64,000 bases of DNA from JBFXCS01 sp050181915 (GTDB taxonomy: Bacteria; Actinomycetota; Thermoleophilia; Miltoncostaeales; Miltoncostaeaceae). Made by a program: the position numbers and the translations under genes. Numbering within the stretch: position 1 is the stretch's first letter; every line of letters begins with the position of its first letter. The stretch spans positions 1,364,001 through 1,428,000 of the forward strand of contig JBFXCS010000001.1 of NCBI GenBank assembly GCA_050181915.1, read 5' to 3'. The notes under the pieces are model-generated. The model ran no database searches. It was not told the origin of the DNA and was given only the letters and a program-made list of their open reading frames with translations. Below, one piece after another: positions 54,382-64,000 of the stretch.

Positions 54382-54987
54382 ATGGATCTCACCTTCAGCG
54401 AGACCGGCGACTGGGGCCTCGGCTGGATCGCCGCCGAGCCGAGGCTCATGCGGCGGGCGTCCCACGCGCTGGCGCACGAGGGCGGCGTCTGGCTGGTCGA
54501 CCCGGTCGACGGCGACGACCTGGACGAGCGGCTGGCGCGGCTGGGCGAGGTGCGCGGCGTCATCCAGCTGCTCGACCGGCACCGGCGCGACGGCGCGGCC
54601 CTGGCGGCGCGCCACGGGGTGCCCCTGGCCGAGGTCCCGTTCGACGGCGTGCCCGGCACCCCGTTCGCCGCCGTGCCCGTGCTGCGCCGCCGCCGCTGGC
54701 GGGAGGTGGCGCTGTGGTGGCCCGCCCGCCGCGCGCTCGTCGTGCCGGAGGCGCTCGGCACCGTGCCCTACTTCCTGGCGAGGGGCGAGGCCCTCGGAGT
54801 GCACCCGCTGCTGCGGCTCACCCCTCCGCGGGCGCTCGACGGCTATCCGGCGCGGCACCTGCTGGTGGGCCACGGACCCTCCCTGCACGGCGACGAGGTG
54901 CCGGCCCTGATCGGCCGGGCGCTCGCGCGGAGCCGGCGCGACATCCCGCGCTGGCTCGCCGGCCTGCCGAGGGCGGCGCGGCGCTAG
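54382..54987 (+). CDS. Hypothetical protein, metallo-beta-lactamase-like fold without metal site
   Basis: A 201-residue soluble protein. The sequence plan (GGVWLVDPVDGDDLDERLARLGEVRGVIQLLDRHRRDGAALAARHG and HLLVGHGPSLHGDEVPAL) resembles proteins with a degenerate metallo-beta-lactamase fold, but only scattered histidines remain, so hydrolysis is doubtful. TAGAGT (54369-54374) ends 7 nt before the ATG, a leaderless pattern. Its stop overlaps the convergent M14 peptidase gene by four bases. Confidence 0.65.
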   Translation: MDLTFSETGDWGLGWIAAEPRLMRRASHALAHEGGVWLVDPVDGDDLDERLARLGEVRGVIQLLDRHRRDGAALAARHGVPLAEVPFDGVPGTPFAAVPVLRRRRWREVALWWPARRALVVPEALGTVPYFLARGEALGVHPLLRLTPPRALDGYPARHLLVGHGPSLHGDEVPALIGRALARSRRDIPRWLAGLPRAARR

Positions 54988-55691
54988 GTCCCGGCCGCCT
55001 CCGCCAGCACGGCGCGGGCGTGCCGCCGGGCCGCCCCCGCCCCGAGCGGCCCGGCGGGGAGCTCCACCACGAACGACGGCCCCGCGCCGCGCAGCCCGTT
55101 GGCCCAGTCGGACAGGCTGCCCGGCCGGCCCCCGAGGTCGCGCACCGGCAGCCCCGTCCGCCGCGCGTAGCGCCACGACGCCCTCGCCGGCCGGCCGAAC
55201 GGCACGTCGACGAGGGCCAGGGGCTGGTGGTACCAGACGATGAGCGCCGGGCGCTCGCGCAGGATCAGGTCGCGGACCGCCCTCGCCTCCGGCTCCGAGA
55301 AGGGGCGCGGGCCGCCGTAGGTGGGGGTTCCGGGAAGGGAGCGGCGCCAGCCCCGCGACGAGTTGCGGTTCAGGTCGACCCCCCGGGCGTTGACGCGCGT
55401 GCGGCGGGCCGAGCCGTCCGGGTTGAGGTTGCGCACCAGCAGCAGCCGCACGCCGGCGGGGAGCGGCAGGCGCGCCAGCCGGTCGACGACCGCCCGGCCG
55501 GCGCACTCGTCGCCGTGGGTGCAGCCCACCACGAGCGCGGTGACGCGGGCCGCCTGCGCGTCGCCGCGCACCCGGAGCGGGATCGGCCGGCCCTCGGCCG
55601 ACCGGCCGATGGGCCCGGCGGGGGCCGCCGCCGAGGCCTCCGCGCAGAGCATCGTCGCGAGCAGCGCCGCCGCCACGCCCCGCGCGATCAC
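54984..55691 (-). CDS. Exported M14-family zinc carboxypeptidase (murein peptide amidase-like)
   Basis: A 235-residue secreted peptidase. The signal spans about residues 3-22. Zinc ligands His59 and Glu62 lie in GCTHGDECAG; substrate contacts follow in RNLNPDGS and GVDLNRNSS; the third zinc histidine is in VWYHQP and the catalytic glutamate in FVVELPAG. The short form resembles MpaA-like murein tripeptide amidases. GTG start overlaps the malQ stop (GTGA), an unexpected pairing of wall and glucan genes. Confidence 0.85.
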   Translation of the reverse strand: MIARGVAAALLATMLCAEASAAAPAGPIGRSAEGRPIPLRVRGDAQAARVTALVVGCTHGDECAGRAVVDRLARLPLPAGVRLLLVRNLNPDGSARRTRVNARGVDLNRNSSRGWRRSLPGTPTYGGPRPFSEPEARAVRDLILRERPALIVWYHQPLALVDVPFGRPARASWRYARRTGLPVRDLGGRPGSLSDWANGLRGAGPSFVVELPAGPLGAGAARRHARAVLAEAAGT

Positions 55692-56941
55692 GGCAGCCGG
55701 CCCGCCGCCTCGGTCGCGTCGCGCAGCCAGGACGCCTCGGCCCGCCCGAGCTGCCCCTCGGTGAGGCGCCAGCGCCAGTTGCCGCCGGTCGTGCCGGGCG
55801 TGTTGAGCCGGGCCGCGCTGCCGAGCCCCAGCACGTCCTGGGCGGGCACGATCGCCAGGCCCGCGCGCGAGGCCAGGGCGAGGCGCATCATCAGCCGCTC
55901 CGGCCGGTCGTCGTGGATGCCGTGGGCGGCGGCGCACTCGGTGGCCTGCCGGCGGGCCTCGTCGCCGGCGGCGGCCCACCAGCCGAGCGTGGTGTCGTTG
56001 TCGTGGGTCCCGGTGTAGACCACGGCCCGCTCGGGGTGGTGCTCGGGGCGGTGGGTGTTGTCGCCGCCGCCGGGGAACGCGAACTGCAGCACCCGCATGC
56101 CGGGCAGCCCGAGGCGCCCCATCAGGTCGCGGACCTCGTCGGTGATGATCCCGAGGTCCTCGGCGACCAGCGAGATGGGCCCCAGCGCGGCGCGCGCGGC
56201 CCCGATGACGTCCTCGCCCGGGCCCGGCAGCCAGGCGCCCTCGCGGGCGGTCTCGGCGTCGCGCGGCACGCCCCACCAGGCCTCGAAGGCGCGGAAGTGG
56301 TCGATGCGCGACGCGTCGTAGAGCGCCGCGCTGCGGCGCAGCCGCTCCACCCACCAGCGCCACCCGTCGGCGCGCATGGCCTCCCAGTCGTAGGTCGGGT
56401 TCCCCCACAGCTGGCCGTCGGCGGTGAAGGCGTCGGGCGGCACGCCGGCCACCAGGTCGCGGCGGAAGAGGTCCGGGTGGGCCCTGACGTCGGCCGCGGA
56501 TTCCGCGACGTAGAAGGGGAGGTCGCCCAGGATCCGCACGCCGTGATCGGCCGCGCGGCGGCGCAGCGCCGCCCACTCCCGGTCGAGGCGCACCTGGGCG
56601 TGCAGGGCCTCGCGATCGCCGCCCGCCCAGTCGTCGATCCAGTAGGCGTTGCGGTCGCGGAAGTCGATCACCTCCGCGTCCGTGACCGGCGCGTGGGGAC
56701 GCTCGAGGTAGCCGGGCCAGGCGGCGAAGGCCGACAGCCCGGCGTAGGGCGAGCCGTACGCGTCCGGCGGCGACAGGGGCAGCACCTGCCACCACCCCTG
56801 GCCGGCCTCGGCGAGCCAGTCGATCATGCGGCGCGCCCCGTCGCCGAGACGCCCCTCCGGCAGGGAGGAGAGGTGCAGCAGGACCCCCGCCCGACGCAGG
56901 TCCGTCGGGTCGATGGGAGCGGCGACCGGCGTCACCGGCAC
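55688..56941 (-). CDS. malQ: 4-alpha-glucanotransferase (amylomaltase)
   Basis: A GH77 enzyme that moves maltooligosyl units between alpha-1,4-glucans. It has 417 residues, on the short side of the family (usually about 500). AGVLLHLSSLPE, YGSPYAGLSAFA, GQLWGNPTYDW, the nucleophile in ASRIDHFRAF, acid/base glutamate in LVAEDLGII and GTHDNDTT are all present, so it should be active. A second GTG at 56935 lies 6 nt after TAGCCT and may be the true leaderless start. Divergent from the glgE operon. Confidence 0.92.
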   Translation of the reverse strand: MPVTPVAAPIDPTDLRRAGVLLHLSSLPEGRLGDGARRMIDWLAEAGQGWWQVLPLSPPDAYGSPYAGLSAFAAWPGYLERPHAPVTDAEVIDFRDRNAYWIDDWAGGDREALHAQVRLDREWAALRRRAADHGVRILGDLPFYVAESAADVRAHPDLFRRDLVAGVPPDAFTADGQLWGNPTYDWEAMRADGWRWWVERLRRSAALYDASRIDHFRAFEAWWGVPRDAETAREGAWLPGPGEDVIGAARAALGPISLVAEDLGIITDEVRDLMGRLGLPGMRVLQFAFPGGGDNTHRPEHHPERAVVYTGTHDNDTTLGWWAAAGDEARRQATECAAAHGIHDDRPERLMMRLALASRAGLAIVPAQDVLGLGSAARLNTPGTTGGNWRWRLTEGQLGRAEASWLRDATEAAGRLP

Positions 56942-57046
56942 AGGCTACGTCCGCGCGGGGCGTCGCGCGCGCGGATGGCGCGATGTCGCGTCACCGACCG
57001 GCGGCCGGTTCGGGCGGCCCGGCAACCGGGTACGCTCACCGCGACC

Positions 57047-58960
57047 GTGCTCTCGCCCGCGCCACGCACGCCTCCCCCCCGCATCCAGATCCACGACCTC
57101 TCCCCGCTCGTCGAGGGGGGCCGCTGGCCGGTCAAGCGGACGCTGGGCGACGCCGTGCGGGTGGAGTGCGACCTCGTGCGCGACGGCCACGAGGTGCTGC
57201 GGGCGGTGCTGATCCACCGCTCCCCGGGATCGGCGGAGGCGGTGGAGACGCCGATGGAGCCGCTGTCGGCCGACCGCTGGACCGGCTCCTTCCGGGCCGA
57301 CGCGCCGGGCCTGCACCGGGTGGAGATCGAGGCCTGGGTCGACCGCTTCGCGTCGTGGCGCCACGAGCTGGAGCGCAAGCTGGAGGGCGGCCAGACCGAT
57401 CTGGACGGCGAGCTGGCCGAGGGCGCCGCGCTGATCGAGGAGATCGCGGGCGACCTCGACGGCGACGACCGGGAGACGGCGCTGGCGGCCGCCGGGCGCC
57501 TCGTCGGCGACGGCCCGAGCCGCGACCGGGCGGCGGCGGCCCTGGCCCCCGAGCTGTCGGAGGCGATGTCCCGCTCCCCGGAGCGTCCCGGCAGCGCCCT
57601 CTCGGACGCCGTGGAGGTGGACGTCGACCGCGAGCGCGCCCGGGTGGGGGCCTGGTACGAGCTCTTCCCGCGCTCGTTCGGCGGCCTCGCCGGGGTGGAG
57701 GCGCAGCTCGACCGGCTGGCCGACCTGGGCTTCGACGTCGTCTACCTGCCGCCCATCCACCCGATCGGCGTGACCCACCGCAAGGGCCGCAACAACGCGC
57801 CGGTCGCCGAGGCGGGCGACCCGGGCAGCCCGTGGGCGATCGGCGCCGCCGAGGGCGGCCACACGGCGGTCCACCCGGACCTGGGCACCGTGGAGGACCT
57901 GGAGCGCCTGGTCGCCTCGGCGACGGCCGTGGGCATCGAGATCGCCCTCGACTTCGCGATCCAGTGCTCGCCCGACCACCCCTGGCTCGCCGAGCACCCG
58001 GAGTGGTTCCACCGCCGCCCCGACGGCACCCTCAAGTACGCCGAGAACCCGCCCAAGAAGTACCAGGACATCTACAACGTCAACTTCGACAGCCCCGACT
58101 GGCGCGGGCTGTGGGAGGCGCTGCGCGCGGCCCTGCTGTTCTGGGTCGAGCGCGGCGTGCGGATCTTCCGGGTGGACAACCCGCACACCAAGCCGACCCC
58201 CTTCTGGGAGTGGCTGATCCGGACCGTGCGCGCCGAGCACCCCGACGTGGTGTTCCTGGCCGAGGCCTTCACCACCCCGGCGCGCATGTACTCCCTGGCG
58301 AAGGCCGGCTTCAGCCAGAGCTACACCTACTTCACCTGGAAGAACGGCCGCGACGAGCTCACCGAGTACCTGAACGAGCTCCAGGGCGCGCCGGCCGACT
58401 ACTTCCGGCCCAACTTCTTCGCCAACACGCCGGACATCCTGCACGCCTACCTGCAGCAGGGCGGGCGCCCCGCCTTCGAGGCGCGGCTGGTGCTGGCCGC
58501 GACCCTGTCGCCCAGCTACGGCATCTACTCCGGCTTCGAGCACGCCGAGAACATCGCGGTCGCCCCGGGCAGCGAGGAGTACCTCGACTCGGAGAAGTAC
58601 GAGGTCAGGCGGCGGGCCCTCGACGGGCCGCTGCTGCCCATGGTGCGGCGCATCAACCACATCCGGCGCGAGTCGCCGCCGCTGCACGACCTCGCGGTGC
58701 GCTTCCTCGAGACCCACAATCCCTCACTGATCGCCTACGCGAAGGGGCGCGGGCCGGGCGCGATCCTGGTGTGCGTGAACCTCGATCCCCACTCGGCGCA
58801 GGAGGGCGGCGTGGAGGTGCCCGGCGACCTGGACCTGCCGGCCGAGATGACCGTGCGCGACCTGCTGAGCGGCGCCGTGTACCGCTGGCGCCACGGCGGC
58901 AACTACGTGCGCCTCGAGCCCGGCGTCGCCCAGGCGCACATCCTGCGGGTGGAGGGCTGA
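57047..58960 (+). CDS. glgE: Alpha-1,4-glucan:maltose-1-phosphate maltosyltransferase
   Basis: A GH13_3 enzyme that extends alpha-glucan using maltose-1-phosphate. The 637-residue protein has the N-terminal domains (IQIHDLSPLVEGGRWPVKRTLGD), then YLPPIHPIGVTHRKGRNN, nucleophile Asp378 in FRVDNPHTKP and acid/base Glu406 in LAEAFTTP, and the diagnostic KKYQDIYNVNFD. GTG at 57047 lies 10 nt after TACGCT. The maltose-1-phosphate source (treS-pep2 or glgM) is not in the window. The TGATG overlap couples it to glgB. Confidence 0.96.
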   Translation: MLSPAPRTPPPRIQIHDLSPLVEGGRWPVKRTLGDAVRVECDLVRDGHEVLRAVLIHRSPGSAEAVETPMEPLSADRWTGSFRADAPGLHRVEIEAWVDRFASWRHELERKLEGGQTDLDGELAEGAALIEEIAGDLDGDDRETALAAAGRLVGDGPSRDRAAAALAPELSEAMSRSPERPGSALSDAVEVDVDRERARVGAWYELFPRSFGGLAGVEAQLDRLADLGFDVVYLPPIHPIGVTHRKGRNNAPVAEAGDPGSPWAIGAAEGGHTAVHPDLGTVEDLERLVASATAVGIEIALDFAIQCSPDHPWLAEHPEWFHRRPDGTLKYAENPPKKYQDIYNVNFDSPDWRGLWEALRAALLFWVERGVRIFRVDNPHTKPTPFWEWLIRTVRAEHPDVVFLAEAFTTPARMYSLAKAGFSQSYTYFTWKNGRDELTEYLNELQGAPADYFRPNFFANTPDILHAYLQQGGRPAFEARLVLAATLSPSYGIYSGFEHAENIAVAPGSEEYLDSEKYEVRRRALDGPLLPMVRRINHIRRESPPLHDLAVRFLETHNPSLIAYAKGRGPGAILVCVNLDPHSAQEGGVEVPGDLDLPAEMTVRDLLSGAVYRWRHGGNYVRLEPGVAQAHILRVEG

Positions 58961-61133
58961 TGGCCGGCGCCGTCGACCTCGACGTCGCGCTGCTCGACGC
59001 GCGCGACCACCACGACCCCCACCGCGTGCTGGGGGTCCACCCCACCGAGGACGGCGTCGCCGTGCGCGTCTGGGCGCCCGAGGCCACCGCGGTGCGGATC
59101 GTGCCGCCCGACGCCGTCCCCGTCGCGCTGCGCCACCGGGCGTCCGCCCTGTTCGAGGCCCACCTGCCCGGCGTGAGCGGCCCGGGCCCGTACCTCGTCG
59201 AGGTCGAGCGCGGCGGGCACCTCTCCCGCTTCCGCGACCCCTACGCCTTCGCCCCCTCCCTGGGCGAGCTCGACCTCCACCTGATCGGCGAGGGCCGCCA
59301 CCACGGCCTGTGGGCCGCGCTCGGCGCGCATCCGCGCGAGCTGGACGGCGCGGCGGGCACGTCGTTCTCGGTGTGGGCGCCCTCGGCGCGCTCGGTGAGC
59401 GTGGTGGGCGACTGGAACGGCTGGGACGGACGCGTCCACCCCATGCGCAGCCTCGGCGCGAGCGGCGTGTGGGAGATCTTCCTGCCCGACGTCGGGCCGG
59501 GCGCCCACTACAAGTTCGAGATCCGCGGCGGCGACGGCTCGCTGCGCCTGAAGGCCGATCCGGTCGCGGCGGCCGCCGAGCTCCCGCCGCGCACGGCGTC
59601 GATCGTCCACGCCGCCGGCCACGACTGGGCCGACGGCGAGTGGATGGCGCGGCGGGCCGAGCGCCGCCCCCACGCCGAGCCGGTGTCGGTGTACGAGGTC
59701 CACCTCCCGTCGTGGCGCTGGAACCCGGAGCAGGGCAACCGCCCCCTCACCTTCACCGAGCTGGGCGAGGAGCTGGGCGACTACGCGGCCGACATGGGCT
59801 TCACGCACGTGGAGCTGCTGCCGGTGATGGCCCACCCCTTCTCGGGTTCGTGGGGCTACCAGGTGACCTCGTACTTCGCGCCGTCGCCGGTGCTGGGATC
59901 GCCGGACGAGCTGCGCGGGATGATCGACCGCCTCCACGCCCGCGGCGTCGGCGTGCTGCTCGACTGGGTGCCGGCGCACTTCCCCCGCGACGAGTTCGCC
60001 CTCGCCCGCTTCGACGGCACCGCGCTCTACGAGCACGAGGACCCGCGGCGCGGCTCCCATCCGGACTGGGGCACCCTGATCTTCAACTACGGCCGCAACG
60101 AGGTGCGCAACTTCCTCGTGGCCAGCGCCCTGCACTGGCTCACCGAGTACCACGCCGACGGCCTGCGCGTGGACGCCGTGGCGTCGATGCTCTACCGCGA
60201 CTACTCGCGCGAGGGCGGCGAGTGGGTGCCCAACCAGTACGGCGGCCGCGAGGACCTCGAGGCGATCGGCTTCCTGCGCGAGCTGAACGAGGTGACGCAC
60301 CTGCACGCGCCCGGCGCGCTGATGGCCGCCGAGGAGTCGACCGCCTGGCCGGCGGTGTCGCGGCCCACCGACCAGGGCGGCCTGGGCTTCGACCTCAAGT
60401 GGAACATGGGCTGGATGCACGACACGCTCGAGTACTTCGCGCGCGACCCGATCCACCGCCGCTACCACCACGACTCGCTCACCTTCAGCATGGTCTACGC
60501 GTTCACCGAGCAGTTCGTGCTACCGCTGTCGCACGACGAGGTGGTGCACGGCAAGGGGTCGCTGCTCGCCCGCATGCCCGGCGACGACTGGCAGCGCCAC
60601 GCCAACCTGCGGGCGCTCTACGCCTACATGTGGGCGCACCCGGGCAAGAAGCTGCTGTTCATGGGCGGCGAGCTGGCGCAGGAGCAGGAGTGGAGCCACG
60701 AGCGGAGCCTCGACTGGCACCTGCTGCAGCGGCCGCGCCACGCCGGCGTGCAGCGCCTGGTGCGCGACCTGAACCGGGCCTACCGCGACAGCCCGGCGCT
60801 GTGGCAGCTCGACTCCGACCCGGCCGGGTTCCGCTGGCTGGTGGTGGACGACCGCGACGCGAACGTGCTGGCCTTCGCCCGCTTCGGCACCGGCGGCGAC
60901 ATGATGGCGATGGTCGCGAACCTGTCGCCGGTGCCGCGCCAGGGCTACCGCCTGCCGCTGCCGCGCGCGGGCCGCTGGCGGGAGTTGCTGAACACCGACG
61001 CGTCCGCCTACGGCGGCGCGAACCTGGGCAACCTGGGCGGGGTGACGGCCGAGCCGGTGCCGTGGGCCGGCGAGAGCGCGTCCGCCATGGTGACGCTGCC
61101 CCCGCTGGGCGTCATCTGGCTCACGCCCGAGGG

Positions 61134-61137
<4 letters not shown>
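58960..61137 (+). CDS. glgB: 1,4-alpha-glucan branching enzyme
   Basis: GH13_9 enzyme that makes alpha-1,6 branches in the glucan built by GlgE. It has 725 residues: two N-terminal CBM48-type domains, then nucleophile Asp405 in [15 protein letters not shown], acid/base Glu458 in MAAEESTAW and [15 protein letters not shown], the numbering matching E. coli GlgB. The full-length form with the extra N1 domain is present. It overlaps glgE by one base and treZ by four. Confidence 0.97.
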
Positions 61138-62848
<1,711 letters not shown>

Positions 62849-62852
<4 letters not shown>

Positions 62853-64000
62853 GCGCGCGCGTGTGGCCGGGGCGGCCGTTCCCGCTGGGCGCGACCTGGG
62901 ACGGCCACGGCACGAACTTCTCGCTCTTCTCCGAGCACGCCGAGCGGGTGGAGCTGTGCCTGTTCGACGCCGAGGACCGCGAGACGCGGGTGGAGCTGCC
63001 GGAGCGCACCGCCCTCAACTGGCACGGCTACCTGCCGGACGTGGGGCCGGGGCAGCGCTACGGCTTCCGCGTCCACGGCCCGTGGGACCCGCGCTCCGGC
63101 CACCGCTTCAACCCCGAGAAGCTGCTCATCGACCCCTACGCGAAGGCGATCGACGGCACCGTGGCCTGGGACGCCGCGAACGTGCTGCCCTACGTCCCCG
63201 GCGACGGCGACGCCGACCTGGTGCGCGACGACACCGACGACGCCGACGCCATCCCCCGCGCGATCGTCATCGATCCGGGCTTCGACTGGGAGGGCGACGC
63301 CCCGCCAGCCACGCCCTGGCACGAGACGATCATCTACGAGCTGCACGTGAAGGGGTTCACGAGGCTGCACCCCCAGGTGCGCGAGGACCTGCGCGGGACC
63401 TACGCCGGGCTCGCCTCGGACGAGGCGATCGCGCACCTGCGCTCGCTGGGCGTCACCGCGGTCGAGCTGCTGCCCGTGCACCACATCGCCGACGAGGACC
63501 ACCTGGTGGCCAAGGGCCTGTCGAACTACTGGGGCTACAGCTCGGTCGGCTACTTTGCGCCGCACTCCGAGTACGCCGCCACCGGGCGGGGCGGCGAGCA
63601 GGTGCGCGAGTTCAAGGGCATGGTGAAGGCGCTGCACCGGGCGGGGATCGAGGTGATCCTCGACGTGGTCTACAACCACACGGCCGAGGGCAACCACATG
63701 GGGCCGATGCTGTCGCTGAAGGGCATCGACAACCTCAGCTACTACCGCTGCTCGCCCGAGGACCCGCGCTTCTACGTCGACTTCACTGGCACCGGCAACA
63801 GCCTCAACCCGCTGCACCCGAGCGTGCTGCGCCTGATCATGGACAGCCTGCGCTACTGGGTGCTGGAGATGCACGTCGACGGCTTCCGCTTCGACCTGGC
63901 CTCCACCCTGGCGCGCGAGTTCTGGGAGGTCGACCGCCTCTCGGCCTTCTTCGACATCATCCACCAGGACCCGGTGCTCTCCCAGGTGAAGCTCATCGCC
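62849..64000 (+). CDS. glgX: Glycogen debranching enzyme GlgX/TreX, cut off by window edge
   Basis: Isoamylase-type GH13_11 enzyme that removes alpha-1,6 branches. The first 384 residues are present: [35 protein letters not shown] (CBM48), [32 protein letters not shown] and nucleophile near residue 349 in [15 protein letters not shown]. In treXYZ clusters this enzyme (TreX) supplies linear chains to TreY and TreZ. ATG start overlaps the treZ stop (ATGA). Confidence 0.95.

Noticed and set aside
55913..57046. Upstream extension of the glgE reading frame
   Set aside because: The frame stays open opposite malQ only because of GC bias; the GlgE family starts near 57047 and a promoter-like box precedes that GTG.

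Overview
The window is very GC-rich (coding third positions are almost all G or C) and looks like a chromosome segment of a deep-branching actinobacterium, plausibly class Thermoleophilia. Supporting signs are frequent GTG starts, many 4-bp GTGA/ATGA overlaps, a GlgE glycogen pathway, F420-type oxidoreductases, and apparently leaderless genes with a TANNNT box 6-8 nt before the start codon. The taxonomic placement is inference.

Positions 1-6009 (minus strand) carry the F1Fo ATP synthase operon, atpI-like/atpB/E/F/H/A/G/D, with atpD cut by the window edge. Positions 8606-11202 hold wecA, a short-chain dehydrogenase and upp. Positions 18170-22991 hold rpmE, prfA, a conserved hypothetical, prmC, a Sua5/TsaC gene and glyA. 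These pieces match the well-known rpmE-prfA-prmC-tsaC-glyA-upp-wecA-atp gene order. Between glyA and upp sits an insertion: a tightly coupled minus-strand cassette of exported proteins (GH26-like glycosidase, DUF1800, DUF1501, cupredoxin; 13164-17505), a metallophosphoesterase lipoprotein, a VIT-family protein and an F420/PPOX protein. This cassette is the best candidate in the window for a poorly described system.

Positions 23154-30504 carry etfB-etfA, an enoyl-CoA hydratase, a frameshifted cupin divergent from a marR gene with two matching operators, an MFS exporter, a B12-binding mutase subunit and leucyl aminopeptidase. Positions 30718-37073 hold an exported amidase with a small partner, a hisC-meaB-phosphatase operon, an acetyltransferase and a glycosyltransferase. 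Two short MITE-like inverted repeats (32499-32661 and 37071-37237) each begin exactly at the TAG stop codon of the gene upstream.

Positions 37248-45259 hold a LON-domain/YgfZ operon, small hypotheticals, a phosphoribosyltransferase, a Mug glycosylase, and a parA-ftsZ-ggt-hypothetical operon running divergently from an Nramp Mn transporter. A 371-bp spacer with a perfect 21-bp-arm hairpin and a DtxR/MntR-like operator separates the two directions. Positions 46589-54293 hold a LuxR-type two-component system, htpX, an LLM oxidoreductase, a lipoprotein, a LysR regulator and an NHL-repeat exported protein. Positions 54382-64000 end in alpha-glucan metabolism: malQ (with an M14 peptidase) divergent from a coupled glgE-glgB-treZ-glgX operon that makes, branches, debranches and converts alpha-glucan to trehalose; glgX runs off the right edge. 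No rRNA, tRNA or CRISPR was found.
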